Counted from the first letter of the stretch, positions 34,985-43,788 are shown. The stretch: 64,000 bases of DNA from Paucidesulfovibrio sp036541255 (GCA_036541255.1 JAZHDD010000059.1:62001-126000); one strand, 5' to 3'. Notes: generated by a model not told the origin, from the letters alone. Program-made: numbers and translations.

Positions 34985-36400
34985 TTAGAACTTGTACTCG
35001 ATGCCCAGGGTCATGCGAGCAGCGTCATCGTCGTCACCGTTGTTGGCGGTGGCCCAGACATCGGAGTCGAAGTCGGCGGCGATGTAACCGATACCCAGGG
35101 TAGCGGTCAGCTGGTCGTAGATCTTGTACTGGTTCACGATGCTGAATTCCCAAATGGAATCCTGATCGGTCAGGGTGCGGCCGTAGGCCACGGAACCGAA
35201 CACGGCGTCGTTGCCGGTGAAGCGGTCGCCGATGGACTCGTCGTTGGTGCCCTGAGCGTACATGATGGTGATGGAGTGGGTCAGGCCCTCAAGGAAGGAA
35301 ATGTCCTTGAAGTTCATGCCCAGCTGCCAGTTGCCCATCTGCTGAGCGACGGACTGCAGGCCGTTGTCGATAGCCATGCCACCGGAATTGAAGAAGTAGT
35401 TGCCGAAGCCGTAGTCGCCGCCAACGGTGGGCAGGCGCTCGGAGTCGCCGTTGCCTTCGGAGGAGTTTCCATCCTCACCGGAGGAGTAGGAGAAGAACAG
35501 CTCGGGGGTCACGAAATCAAAACCAGTGTAGGAGACAGCCAGGTCGGCCAACCAACCGGAACGGTCCAGGTTGTCCTGGCCGGCGGAGGAGTTGCCGTAG
35601 ATGAAGCTGGCGGTCAGCTTGATGGGATCGAACATGGTCAGGTCGAAGGTCAGGCCGCCGTACCACACGGACAGGCTGCCGTCTTCTTCCATGGCCAGGG
35701 TGTTGTTGGAGGTCAGCAGGCCGACACCAACAGCATTGTAACGGTTGACGTTGCCGCCGGCAACCATGCCCTGCAGGAACTGCTCACCGGAGTAGCCATA
35801 GGCCAAGTACGGGGTCAGAGCGACGCCGTCAAAGGACAGGGGCACGGCCGCGAACAGGATGTCCATGGCGGTGTTGGCTTCTTCAGCATCCCACAGGTGG
35901 CTGTAAGGACGAGCCCAACCAGCCAGCAGGGAGACGTTGTCGGTCAGAGGAGCGGACATGACGAAAGCAGCCACGTCGTTGTCCAGGACCGGGTTGCCAG
36001 CAGCGCCGGCGGGCAGAGCCAGGGGCATAAGACCAGCGTAGAAAGCGATGTCAGTGTTCGGCCACACCCAGTTGATGTAGGCGGACTTGACTTCGATCTG
36101 GGTCTGGTCAGCGTCGAAACGGGTGAAACCGGCAGGGTTGCCCCATTCAGTGGAACCGATTTCGATCTGCAGAGCGCCCATCAGGTTCTCATTCGCAGTG
36201 AAGTTGAACTGGGTGCGCAAGCGCTGACGGACGTCGAAGTCGGACTCGACGTCACCAGCGTTGTCGCTGAAATCTTCGTTGTCAGTCCACTGAGCGAAGA
36301 TTTTCCAAGAACCGGTGGCGGTGAGGTCGGCGGCGGCAGCCATGGAGGCGGTGCCGAGGACCATGGCGAGCAGAGTCGCCAGAACCACGATGCGTTTCAT
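34985..36400 (-). CDS. Outer-membrane porin (Desulfovibrio homotrimeric type)
   Basis: A 471-residue beta-barrel with a signal peptide (KRIVVLATLLAMVLG, cleaved near SMAAAADL) and mature start DLTATGSWKIFAQWTDNEDF. It has alternating amphipathic strands and a terminal aromatic residue (GIEYKF). The sequence resembles the abundant porins of Desulfovibrio. Codon use is highly biased, as expected for a major protein, which leaves long open frames on the opposite strand. ATG 36400 follows GGAAGG. A strong promoter and terminator make it monocistronic. Confidence 0.92.
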   Translation of the reverse strand: MKRIVVLATLLAMVLGTASMAAAADLTATGSWKIFAQWTDNEDFSDNAGDVESDFDVRQRLRTQFNFTANENLMGALQIEIGSTEWGNPAGFTRFDADQTQIEVKSAYINWVWPNTDIAFYAGLMPLALPAGAAGNPVLDNDVAAFVMSAPLTDNVSLLAGWARPYSHLWDAEEANTAMDILFAAVPLSFDGVALTPYLAYGYSGEQFLQGMVAGGNVNRYNAVGVGLLTSNNTLAMEEDGSLSVWYGGLTFDLTMFDPIKLTASFIYGNSSAGQDNLDRSGWLADLAVSYTGFDFVTPELFFSYSSGEDGNSSEGNGDSERLPTVGGDYGFGNYFFNSGGMAIDNGLQSVAQQMGNWQLGMNFKDISFLEGLTHSITIMYAQGTNDESIGDRFTGNDAVFGSVAYGRTLTDQDSIWEFSIVNQYKIYDQLTATLGIGYIAADFDSDVWATANNGDDDDAARMTLGIEYKF

Positions 36401-36461
36401 GTTGTTTCCTTCCTTCTTTGCAGTTTGAAAGCCAGCCAAAACAACCCTATCCTTCAGCGCC

Positions 36462-36490
36462 CTTATACAGAGGCCAAAACTGCTTTGCAA
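36462..36490 (-). promoter_or_regulatory. Promoter of the porin gene
   Basis: On the minus strand, TTGCAA (36490-36485), 17 bases, TATAAG (36467-36462). The start would be near 36455, giving a leader of about 55 bases before the porin ATG. Confidence 0.7.
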
Positions 36491-36675
36491 GGGTTTTTGA
36501 CCATTTTTTTGACAAAAGTTAAATTTTTTTTACCGTCGAAATATTTGTACTCTTAGAGCGTTCTTTGATTATAAAGTTAATTGTTTCAGCGAACAAGGAT
36601 GCATTTTTTGCTGAAAAACATAATGACCTGAAGGGGAATGTTGCCTTTGTCGAAAAAAATGACAAGTATCGATCC

Positions 36676-38517
36676 ATGAACACGGGCTTTGTTTTTCGGG
36701 GCGAAGAGTATCCGTCCACTCCTGGCGTCTATCTGATGAAAGGAGCGTCCGGGAGTATTTTATATGTGGGCAAGGCCAAGGCGCTTCGTAAACGGCTGGC
36801 TTCCTATTTCCGGCCCGGAGCACGGCTCACCCCCAAGACCTCGGCCTTGGTCGCCCGAGTGCGAACAGTGGATACGTTGCTGGCTTCCACGGAAAAAGAA
36901 GCTTTGCTGTTGGAAGCCAGTCTGATCAAGAAACACCGGCCTCCCTACAATATCGTTCTGCGTGACGATAAGCAGTACGTCTTGTTCCGTCTGGAAAAGA
37001 ACGGCGAATATCCCCGGTTGCTCATGACGCGTCGAGTCGTACGTGACGGATCCGTCTATTTCGGTCCTTTTACCTCTGCGGCTGCGGCGCGTCAGACCTG
37101 GAAACTCATCGGCAAGGCGTTTCCTTTGCGCAAGTGTTCCGACAACGTGTTCCGCAACCGGGTTCGGCCTTGTCTTTATTATGATATCGGCCAGTGCTGG
37201 GCGCCCTGCGTCCGTGATGTGGATAAAACAGCTTATAAGGATGTCGTGCGCCGGGTGGAGTTTTTTTTGCGTGGACGGACCAGCGAATTATTGGCGACCC
37301 TGGAGCGCGAAATGCAACAGCATGCCGAAGGGTTGCGGTTTGAACAGGCCGCGGAGTCGCGTGACTTGATACGCGACGTGCGCCGGACATTGGAACGGCA
37401 GACAGCAGTGTTGCAACGGGAGGCGGACCTGGATGTCCTGGCCTTGACGGAAACCTCTTCCGGGTTGGGACTGGGGCAATTGTTCGTGCGACAGGGACGG
37501 CTGCTTGATGAAAAACGGTTTTCCTGGCCGGGCCTGACTCTGGACGAAGGGCCGGAGGTTTTGCAAAGCTTTTTGGTACAATTTTACGAAGCAGGCCGCA
37601 TTGTTCCTGAGCGAATAGTCTTGCCCTACGAATTGGATGTGGCGCTGGCCGCAGAGTTATTGACGGAGCGACGCGGCGGCTTGGTTCGTGTCAGCCCTGC
37701 CACGACGTCGGAAGAACGGGGCCTTGTGGATTTGGCGCGTACGGTTGCTGCACGGCCTGATCCGCGGGAACAAGTTTCGGATATCACGGAATTACTGCGC
37801 AGCAGATTGCGTCTCGGCGCTGCGGCGGAACGCATTGAGGGAGTGGATGCATCCCATCTTTCCGGGCAGGGATTGCGCGTCGGACAAGTCGTGTTTGTGC
37901 AGGGGCGCCCTGTGACCAGCGAATACCGTCTGTTTGCGTTTCCCGAGCTGGAGGGAGCATCCGACGATTACGGTGCCCTGGCAGCCTGGGCGCGGCGTCG
38001 GGTTGACGCGGGGCCGCCTTGGCCTGATTTGATTTTGTTGGACGGAGGCAAGGGGCAGCTCGCTGTGGTGGAGCGTGCTTTTGCCGAATGCCGTTCGTCA
38101 GGCGTGGAAGTACCGTTTCTTGAATTGTCGGCCATTGCCAAAGGGCCTTCGCGACGTGCCGGGGAACTGGAAGACCGCATTTTTCGTCCTGGTCGAAAGA
38201 ACCATGTCAATTTGAAGTCAGGATCGCCTGAATTGCTTTTCCTGCAACGGGTGCGCGACGAAGCGCATCGCTTTGTGCTGGGCATGCAACGTCGTTCCCG
38301 GAAAAAGCAGATTTTGCAGAGCGAAGTGCAGGCCTTGCCTGGGATCGGCCCAAAAACAGCGCGGCTGCTCTGGGACCATTTTGGGTCTCTTGAGGCCATG
38401 CTTGCCGCTGATGTGCCGGCGTTGCGGAATGTTTCGGGAATAGGCGCAAAAAGAGCCGCGCAACTGCACACGGCTCTTTCGAGATTGCGAACAAGCCGCG
38501 GTTCTTCGACGGATTGA
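36676..38517 (+). CDS. uvrC: Excinuclease ABC subunit C
   Basis: Dual-incision nuclease of nucleotide excision repair. The 613-residue protein contains the GIY-YIG N-terminal nuclease (PSTPGVYLMKG, then ILYVGKAKALRKRLASYF), a UvrBC coiled-coil region (LERQTAV vicinity), the RNase H-like C-terminal nuclease (IEGVDASHLSGQG; LILLDGGKGQL) and a terminal double helix-hairpin-helix (LPGIGPKTARLLW; VSGIGAKRAAQL). The start is set at the ATG near the conserved core. A 37-residue upstream extension is open but lacks support. It may share the region with no other gene. Confidence 0.95.
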   Translation: MNTGFVFRGEEYPSTPGVYLMKGASGSILYVGKAKALRKRLASYFRPGARLTPKTSALVARVRTVDTLLASTEKEALLLEASLIKKHRPPYNIVLRDDKQYVLFRLEKNGEYPRLLMTRRVVRDGSVYFGPFTSAAAARQTWKLIGKAFPLRKCSDNVFRNRVRPCLYYDIGQCWAPCVRDVDKTAYKDVVRRVEFFLRGRTSELLATLEREMQQHAEGLRFEQAAESRDLIRDVRRTLERQTAVLQREADLDVLALTETSSGLGLGQLFVRQGRLLDEKRFSWPGLTLDEGPEVLQSFLVQFYEAGRIVPERIVLPYELDVALAAELLTERRGGLVRVSPATTSEERGLVDLARTVAARPDPREQVSDITELLRSRLRLGAAAERIEGVDASHLSGQGLRVGQVVFVQGRPVTSEYRLFAFPELEGASDDYGALAAWARRRVDAGPPWPDLILLDGGKGQLAVVERAFAECRSSGVEVPFLELSAIAKGPSRRAGELEDRIFRPGRKNHVNLKSGSPELLFLQRVRDEAHRFVLGMQRRSRKKQILQSEVQALPGIGPKTARLLWDHFGSLEAMLAADVPALRNVSGIGAKRAAQLHTALSRLRTSRGSSTD

Positions 38518-38522
38518 CACAA

Positions 38523-39203
38523 TCAGCCGAAGTCGAGCGTTTGTCCTGGCTTGAGCGCGACGAGTTCGGTGTCTGGCGCAGCCAGACGAAGTTGTTCCGC
38601 AAAATCATCCGTATTTTGCTCAAGAACAGGGAATGTACCCCAATGCATGGGGACCACCATGCGGCATCCAAGCAGCTTGCAGGCATACGCGGCTTGACGT
38701 GGATCCATGGTGTAATGACCGCCGATGGGCAGCAGGGCCAGATCTATTTTGTGGAAGACGCTGAAGAGTTGCATGCTGCCAAAGAGGCCCGTATCGCCTG
38801 CATGGTAAAGGCAGAATCCGTCAGGCATGGTAAGAATATAGCCGGTTGCCGCGCCCGTGGCCGAGGAATGCATGGCCTGGACCATATGTACGGCCACGCC
38901 GGCAACGTTCACCGTGCCGCCGATGTTCATGTCCAGCGCCAGTTCCTGGGGCAACCCTTGCTTGACGAGACTGCCTACGGTGTCGGCCACGCCGACCAGG
39001 GTGGCTTTGGATGCCCGGCAGATTTCCAAGGCTTGCCCCACGTGGTCTCCGTGGTCATGGGTCAGCAATACCGCGTCCACTTGTCCTATTTCGGTGTAGA
39101 GTACAGGGGTGGTGGGATTGCCCTGAAAGAACGGATCAATGACGATGGTTTTGCCGTTCACACGAATGCGGAAGTTGGAATGTCCGTACCAGGTCAGTTC
39201 CAT
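38523..39203 (-). CDS. Metallo-beta-lactamase-fold hydrolase (UPF0173)
   Basis: 226 residues with the metal-binding motif THDHGDHVG, a later histidine in VQAMHSSATG, an aspartate in YHAGDTGLF and a histidine in MVVPMHWGTF. This layout fits the UPF0173 branch of RNase Z/UlaG-like enzymes. The substrate is unknown. It begins 12 bases after ubiX and shares its operon, and it ends head-on just after uvrC. Confidence 0.9.
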   Translation of the reverse strand: MELTWYGHSNFRIRVNGKTIVIDPFFQGNPTTPVLYTEIGQVDAVLLTHDHGDHVGQALEICRASKATLVGVADTVGSLVKQGLPQELALDMNIGGTVNVAGVAVHMVQAMHSSATGAATGYILTMPDGFCLYHAGDTGLFGSMQLFSVFHKIDLALLPIGGHYTMDPRQAAYACKLLGCRMVVPMHWGTFPVLEQNTDDFAEQLRLAAPDTELVALKPGQTLDFG

Positions 39204-39215
39204 GGTGTGCTCCTT

Positions 39216-39779
39216 CTATTCTCCCCAACGGGAGGAAAGTTGGTGGCTGATACCAAGCTGGTCCAGAATGCGGCCTGCAAGATGGTCCACGAGGTCGGCG
39301 ATGCTCAACGGGTTGTGGTAGAATCCTGGACAGGCGGGCAGGATGGTCGCGCCTGCGCGTTTGGCTTGCAGCATGTTGCGCAAGTGGATTTCATTGAGGG
39401 GTGTTTCCCGGGGGACCAGAATCAACGGGCGGTTTTCCTTGAGTGTGACGTCTGCAGCGCGATGGATAAGGTTGTTGCCCATGCCGTTGGCTATGGCCGC
39501 CAAGCTGGCCATGCTGCATGGGCAGACGATCATGCCGTGATGTATCCAGGAACCGCTTGCCGGCGGCGCTCCGATGTCAGAGACCTTGTGCGCAGCGCAG
39601 GCAGGGCCGGTCAGGTCTACAGTGGAATTTCCCGTCTCTCGTTTCATGACTTCCCGTGCGGCGTCTGAAATGATGAGGTGCAGTTCAATGTCGTCCCGAC
39701 CGCCAAGTTCTCCTGCCAAAGCGGTGGCGTAGGCCGAGCCGCTTGCGCCTGTGACGGCGAGTATGATGCGTTTTTTCAT
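39216..39779 (-). CDS. ubiX: UbiX-family flavin prenyltransferase
   Basis: Makes the prenylated FMN cofactor required by UbiD decarboxylases, joining dimethylallyl phosphate to FMN. The 187-residue flavodoxin-like protein has ILAVTGASGSAYA, CPCSMASLAAIANG and NRPLILVPRETPLNEIHL. The start ATG 39779 gives the usual N-terminus. Two in-frame ATGs 6 and 15 bases upstream cannot be excluded. A UbiD-family gene lies at 52.2 kb. Confidence 0.93.
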   Translation of the reverse strand: MKKRIILAVTGASGSAYATALAGELGGRDDIELHLIISDAAREVMKRETGNSTVDLTGPACAAHKVSDIGAPPASGSWIHHGMIVCPCSMASLAAIANGMGNNLIHRAADVTLKENRPLILVPRETPLNEIHLRNMLQAKRAGATILPACPGFYHNPLSIADLVDHLAGRILDQLGISHQLSSRWGE

Positions 39780-39858
39780 GTCCATAGAATACATCAGCGG
39801 AGTAGGAGTGACAAGGCGAAGCGTGCTTGTCGGATTAGTAGTCCTAGGGTAAAAGGAG

Positions 39859-39885
39859 TTGACAGCGGCAAGGATGGAGTATAGC
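39859..39885 (+). promoter_or_regulatory. Candidate promoter of tRNA-Arg
   Basis: TTGACA (39859-39864) and TATAGC (39880-39885), with a short 15-base spacer, lie just upstream of the tRNA. The -35 is perfect, but the short spacing lowers confidence. Confidence 0.45.
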
Positions 39886-39898
39886 GATTCCCACTCGC

Positions 39899-39975
39899 GG
39901 GCAATTAGCTCAGATGGATAGAGCGCCAGCCTCCGGAGCTGGAGGCCGCAGGTTCGAATCCTGCATTGCCCACCA
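39899..39975 (+). tRNA. tRNA-Arg (anticodon CCG)
   Basis: The acceptor GGGCAAT/ATTGCCC is followed by an A discriminator and encoded CCA. The anticodon stem CCAGC/GCTGG encloses CTCCGGA with CCG at 39933-39935, reading CGG. The D-arm contains AGCTCAGATGGATAGAGC and the T-arm GGTTCGAATCC, both intact. Confidence 0.97.
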
Positions 39976-39985
39976 TGACTGTATG

Positions 39986-40020
39986 GAATCCGACCACATA
40001 TTGTGGTCGGATTTTTCTTT
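39986..40020 (+). terminator. Terminator of tRNA-Arg
   Basis: AATCCGACCACA and TGTGGTCGGATT form a 12-base-pair stem with a short ATAT loop, followed by TTTTC. Confidence 0.92.
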
Positions 40021-40638
40021 TTAAGCTTTTGATGATTTTGAGTTGCAAAACCATTGATCGTTTTAGTGGAAAAAATGTGCAAGATATTATTATATGCTAA
40101 TGTTTTTTGACTACTTTGGAGTAATGTTGTGTTCAGATAAAGTATGTCTGAATTCAATATTAATGCACATAGGAACTCGCACTCTAGAGACTGATGAGCG
40201 TAGTTGTATCGATTGAGTTGATATTTGTCAGGCAATGTATCGCGATGCTCTTTTTTTTCTCCATTATAGACAAACGCAAAAGCACTTTTTATATGACATG
40301 TATTGTTATTGGAGTGCTGCCTAATTTGTTTTATTGATATTATATAACTTTTCCTTTTGGATTTAATACGCTGTTTCTTGTCCAGGAAAGCGATGGTCTT
40401 GTCATAAAACAAGAATACAGGCTTTGTTTTGAGATTGAATGCTTGCCTGTGCTTTGCAGTAAATCTCATTATTCATTGTTTTGTCTTTTTATTACAGCGT
40501 ATTGTGTTAATTTTTTAATCGCTGATTTTTTATTCTACACCTCTTCACAAGACAAAGGTTTAGACCTATGCAGGCTCATTCACGACGGGAGAGGCTGTTG
40601 CCTTGACCTATCGCCGATCGAACCAACAGGAGCAACGA
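40021..40638. other. AT-rich intergenic region downstream of tRNA-Arg
   Basis: About 600 bases with visibly lower G+C than the flanks. No ORF with a Shine-Dalgarno and family resemblance was found. A minus-strand frame is open for several hundred bases but runs through the tRNA and terminator, as discussed among the rejected items. The promoter of the response regulator gene should lie in the right-hand third. I saw no copy of the tRNA 3' end that would mark an attachment site. Confidence 0.5.
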
Positions 40639-41040
40639 ATGGCTCTCAAGATTCTTTTGATTGATGACGAGGAAAGTCTGAGCGAGGTGCACCGTAAGCG
40701 GTTGCATCATCGTGGGTATGAGGTGTTGGTCGCCTCAAGCGGCAAACAATCTTTGGAGGTTGTGGCGAACCATGATGATATCGCCGTGGCCGTGCTTGAC
40801 GTGCGTATGCCTGGGATGGACGGCATCGAACTGACTTCACGATTGAAGCAGGTGCGTCCCGACTTGGAAATCATAATTCTCACAGCATATAATACGCCTC
40901 TTTGTCGTATTGAATGTGCTCGTTGGGGGGCCCGTGATTTCCTTGTTAAACCGGTGGATGTAGATGAATTGGTCGCATCCATTGACAAGGCAGCTGCTGC
41001 GCGTGCCGATCGTATCGCCCGAATGGAGCGGACTGCCTAA
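40639..41040 (+). CDS. Single-domain response regulator (CheY-like)
   Basis: 133 residues, one receiver domain with no output domain. The acidic pair is in LLIDDEESLSEV, the phosphorylatable aspartate in AVLDVRMPGMDG, the threonine in IILTAYN and the lysine in FLVKPVD. Partner kinase unknown. ATG 40639 follows GGAG seven bases upstream. Stand-alone receivers act through protein binding or phosphorelay, and no kinase is adjacent. The SulP gene follows 86 bases later. Confidence 0.88.
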   Translation: MALKILLIDDEESLSEVHRKRLHHRGYEVLVASSGKQSLEVVANHDDIAVAVLDVRMPGMDGIELTSRLKQVRPDLEIIILTAYNTPLCRIECARWGARDFLVKPVDVDELVASIDKAAAARADRIARMERTA

Positions 41041-41046
41041 AAACGA

Positions 41047-41060
41047 GTGCGTTAACGCAC
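41047..41060. repeat. 14-bp perfect palindrome upstream of the SulP gene
   Basis: GTGCGTTAACGCAC is perfectly self-complementary and lies seven bases after the response-regulator stop. It could be an operator or a short hairpin. There is no T-tract immediately after it. Confidence 0.7.
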
Positions 41061-41098
41061 ATTACCCACTTTAACCTTGCCGAATTGGCAAATTTTTT

Positions 41099-41114
41099 CC
41101 TGTAAAATTACAGG
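41099..41114 (+). promoter_or_regulatory. Inverted repeat overlapping the SulP ribosome-binding site
   Basis: CCTGTAA-AA-TTACAGG has seven-base arms. The right arm runs into GGAGG (41113-41117), the Shine-Dalgarno of the SulP start at 41127. As an RNA hairpin it would partly cover that site, so it may adjust translation. Confidence 0.4.
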
Positions 41115-41126
41115 AGGCCTATAGTT

Positions 41127-42758
41127 ATGTCTTTTCAAAAGATACGTGGTGATATTTTTGGAGGACTCACGGCCGGTGTTATTGCTCTTCCTCTGGCTCT
41201 GGCCTTTGGAGTGGCCAGTGGACTGGGGCCCGCAGCCGGGCTGTATGGCGCCATTGCATTGGGGCTTTTGGCGGCAGTGTTCGGAGGTACCAGGACCCAA
41301 GTCTCAGGCCCTACCGGCCCCATGACCGTGGTTACGGCAGCTGCTGTGGCATCCTTTGGCGGGGATTTATCCTGTGTTCTGTTGGTGGTCCTGCTGGCCG
41401 GTTTGTTGCAGGTCGTCTATGGTCTGGGCGGTCTCGGAGCTTTTGTTCGCTATATTCCCTATCCCGTGATTTCAGGCTTCATGAGCGGTATCGGGATGAT
41501 CATCATTTTTTTGCAGTTACAGCCGCTTTTGGGTGTCGCTGCGATGAATTCGCCTTTGCATGCCGTTCTGGCGCTTCCCGGTGCCTTGGCCCATGTGGAT
41601 ATGGCCAGCCTGGCTTTGGGGGTGGCGAGTATGGCCGTGGTCTTTCTCACCCCAGGACGAATCTCGCGGGTTATTCCATCACCGCTCATCGCCCTCGTGG
41701 TACTCAGTGTCGTGGCGACTGTGATGAAATTGCAGGTGCCTGTCATCGGCAGCATCCCCTCTGGCTTGCCCGGATTCCATCTGCCGTCTTTTTTTGCGCA
41801 AGACTGGGGAAAAGTATTGGGATTCGCTTTCAGTCTCAGTTTGCTCGGCACTATCGACACCTTGTTGACGTCCATCATCTCGGATTCCCTGACTCGCGAT
41901 CGGCATGATCCCCGACGTGAACTTATTGGCCAGGGCATAGGCAACATGTTCGCCGCACTCACGGGAGGCCTGGCCGGAGCAGGAGCGACCATGCGTACCG
42001 TGGTGAACATCAAGGCCGGAGGAAATTCACGCTTGTCTGGCGTGATCCATGCGTTGTTTCTTCTGGCTGTGTTGCTTGGACTCGGTCCGTTGGCCTCACA
42101 TATTCCCTTGGCGGTCTTGGCGGGAATTTTGTTCAAGGTTGGCGTGGATATTCTTGATTATCGCATGCTTCGTTTGCTGCGTTTCGCTCCGAAGCCCGAC
42201 GTGATCGTGATGGTGACGGTGTTTTTTGTAACGGTATTTTTTGATCTGATTGTTGCCGTAGGAGTGGGCGTGACCATGGCGTCCTTGCTTTTAACCTATC
42301 GCATGTCCCGGCAGACGCAAGTCAAGGTCAGCGAGGTTGAACCATCTGGCGAACAGTTGGAGCGCGAACGTGAGCTTATTGAATTGAGCGGTCGTACGGT
42401 TCGCGTCATCAGTGTGCGCGGCCCGTTCTTTTTCGGCTCGTCCGCGCAGATGCAGGACAAGGTTGATAAGCTGCTGGGCACGCGAGTGGTTATTGTGGAA
42501 TGTCTGGACGTGCCGTTCATGGATCTTTCCGCCGTTTTTGCCCTGGGAGAAATGATTGAAAAGCTCAAGGCCGCGGGAGTGGACGTGATTGTTGCGGCCG
42601 CATCGGAACATCTGCGAGGATTGGAAAAATGCGGCATCGTTCGCATGATTGGAACGGACCATGTTTTCAGCGACCACGAGGCCGCTGTGGAATGTGCATT
42701 GTCGGCGGTTGCTCTGACCGAAGCAGGGACGACCGATTACGCTCTTACCACTCCTTGA
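41127..42758 (+). CDS. SulP-family anion transporter with STAS domain
   Basis: A 543-residue inner-membrane transporter for sulfate, bicarbonate or related anions. About 400 residues are membrane-embedded, with the SulP signature GLTAGVIALPLALAFGVASG near the N-terminus and SGPTGPMTVV. The C-terminal STAS domain (about 425-530) contains VIVECLDVPFMDLSAVFALG. Which anion is carried cannot be told from the sequence, though sulfate uptake would suit a sulfate reducer. The 3' end overlaps the convergent DUF486 gene by 14 bases. Confidence 0.93.
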   Translation: MSFQKIRGDIFGGLTAGVIALPLALAFGVASGLGPAAGLYGAIALGLLAAVFGGTRTQVSGPTGPMTVVTAAAVASFGGDLSCVLLVVLLAGLLQVVYGLGGLGAFVRYIPYPVISGFMSGIGMIIIFLQLQPLLGVAAMNSPLHAVLALPGALAHVDMASLALGVASMAVVFLTPGRISRVIPSPLIALVVLSVVATVMKLQVPVIGSIPSGLPGFHLPSFFAQDWGKVLGFAFSLSLLGTIDTLLTSIISDSLTRDRHDPRRELIGQGIGNMFAALTGGLAGAGATMRTVVNIKAGGNSRLSGVIHALFLLAVLLGLGPLASHIPLAVLAGILFKVGVDILDYRMLRLLRFAPKPDVIVMVTVFFVTVFFDLIVAVGVGVTMASLLLTYRMSRQTQVKVSEVEPSGEQLERERELIELSGRTVRVISVRGPFFFGSSAQMQDKVDKLLGTRVVIVECLDVPFMDLSAVFALGEMIEKLKAAGVDVIVAAASEHLRGLEKCGIVRMIGTDHVFSDHEAAVECALSAVALTEAGTTDYALTTP

Positions 42759-43095
42759 AGATGACAAATGTGGCCAGGACGATGAGCGCGAAACCAAGAA
42801 TATGATTCCAACGAATGCGTTCACCTAAATACAAAATGGAGAAGCCGAGGAATACCGTAAGCGAGATGACTTCTTGGATTGTCTTCAGTTCAACGGCGTT
42901 GAAATGGCCATAGCCGATGCGGTTGGCCGGAACCTGAAAGCAGTATTCGAAAAATGCGATTCCCCAGCTCGCAAGGATGACGACAAGCAGGGGGACTGCC
43001 TTGAAGCGAAGATGGCCATACCAGGCAAAGGTCATAAACAGGTTGGATACTGCCAAAAGGCCTACTGTGGTGACGGGAATCCCAGGAAAACTCAT
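42745..43095 (-). CDS. DUF486 / small DMT-like membrane protein
   Basis: A 116-residue protein with four membrane helices, typical of DUF486 (FAWYGHLRFK, then SWGIAFFEYCFQVPANRIGY and ILGFALIVLATF). The family is related to drug/metabolite transporters but has no assigned substrate. The ATG at 43095 has GGAG a few bases upstream. It converges on the SulP gene. Confidence 0.88.
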   Translation of the reverse strand: MSFPGIPVTTVGLLAVSNLFMTFAWYGHLRFKAVPLLVVILASWGIAFFEYCFQVPANRIGYGHFNAVELKTIQEVISLTVFLGFSILYLGERIRWNHILGFALIVLATFVIFKEW

Positions 43096-43282
43096 CTGGC
43101 TCTCCTTTGCTGGTGGCAGGCGTTGATTAAGTGAGCGGTAGTCTCACAGGTTTTCAGAGACGGCAAGCAGAAAAATGGTTCGTCAACATGAATAAAACAG
43201 CATATTCGGTGAGGGATTGATGAGCGTTTTATATCAGGCCGTAATTTTGTGAAAAATAAATTCACATAGTGCTTTTTATTTC

Positions 43283-43437
43283 TTGACGAGGCTCTTTGCT
43301 TGGCGTAAGCAGAGGTAACTTTGAATCCAGTGGCGTCCATGGAGACGCGGTCGCACACGGTCGACCCGAGCTGGCGAGATTATACCGGGGTTTGCAAGGG
43401 GCAGTGCGGCATCTTGTGCACTGTCCCTTGTTTTTAG
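43283..43437 (+). ncRNA. Candidate structured leader or small RNA
   Basis: Between 43096 and 43489 there is no gene. Three successive hairpins occur: GCGTC/GACGC (43333-43348), GGTCG/CGACC (43349-43366), and a 12-base-pair stem (43396-43429) followed by GTTTTT. A weak -35/-10 pair starts at TTGACG (43283-43288) with TAAGCA 17 bases later. This may be an independently transcribed RNA or the controlled leader of the RRM gene. Confidence 0.35.
43396..43435 (+). terminator. Terminator-like hairpin upstream of the RRM gene
   Basis: AAGGGGCAGTGC pairs with GCACTGTCCCTT (one G-U) around a ten-base loop, followed by GTTTTT. It lies 55 bases before the RRM start and has no upstream plus-strand gene to terminate, so attenuation is possible. 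Confidence 0.65.
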
Positions 43438-43489
43438 GCGCATGGGCGCCATAGAACAGTTATACGATTTACTTGGAGATTTTGTAGGA

Positions 43490-43756
43490 ATGAGCAAGAA
43501 CATTTATGTGGGCAATCTCCCCTGGAGTGCCACCGAAGAGGAAGTGCGTGCCGCGTTTGCCAATCATGGCGAGGTTATCTCCGTCAAGCTGATCGAAGAT
43601 CGTGAGACCGGACGCCCCCGTGGCTTCGGCTTTGTCGAGATGGACGATCAGGGTGCTCTCGCCGCTATCGAGAGCCTGGACGGCAGCAACTTCGGCGGCC
43701 GGAACATTAAGGTCAACGAAGCTCGCCCCCGCGCCGAGCGCCCCTCGCGCTGGTAA
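43490..43756 (+). CDS. RRM-domain RNA-binding protein
   Basis: An 88-residue protein made of one RNA recognition motif. RNP2 is NIYVGNLPW and RNP1 is RGFGFVEM. It ends with a short basic tail rich in R and P. Similar small RRM proteins in other bacteria are cold-induced RNA chaperones. ATG 43490 follows AGGA, with a GGAG slightly further back. infA and a DEAD helicase follow, forming a translation and RNA-remodelling group. Confidence 0.93.
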   Translation: MSKNIYVGNLPWSATEEEVRAAFANHGEVISVKLIEDRETGRPRGFGFVEMDDQGALAAIESLDGSNFGGRNIKVNEARPRAERPSRW

Positions 43757-43788
43757 TTGCCCGCGCTTGCGCCATTTCTTGGCATTTG

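Noticed and set aside
34904..36556. Long open frame antisense to the porin gene
   Set aside because: The porin has a signal peptide, aromatic terminal strand, promoter and terminator. The antisense product is low-complexity G/V/Q-rich and explained by the porin's biased codons.
39780..40469. Long minus-strand open frame extending upstream of ubiX
   Set aside because: It runs through tRNA-Arg and its terminator. The part encoding RIRTCGL is the well-known false translation of a tRNA gene, and there is no Shine-Dalgarno or family match upstream.
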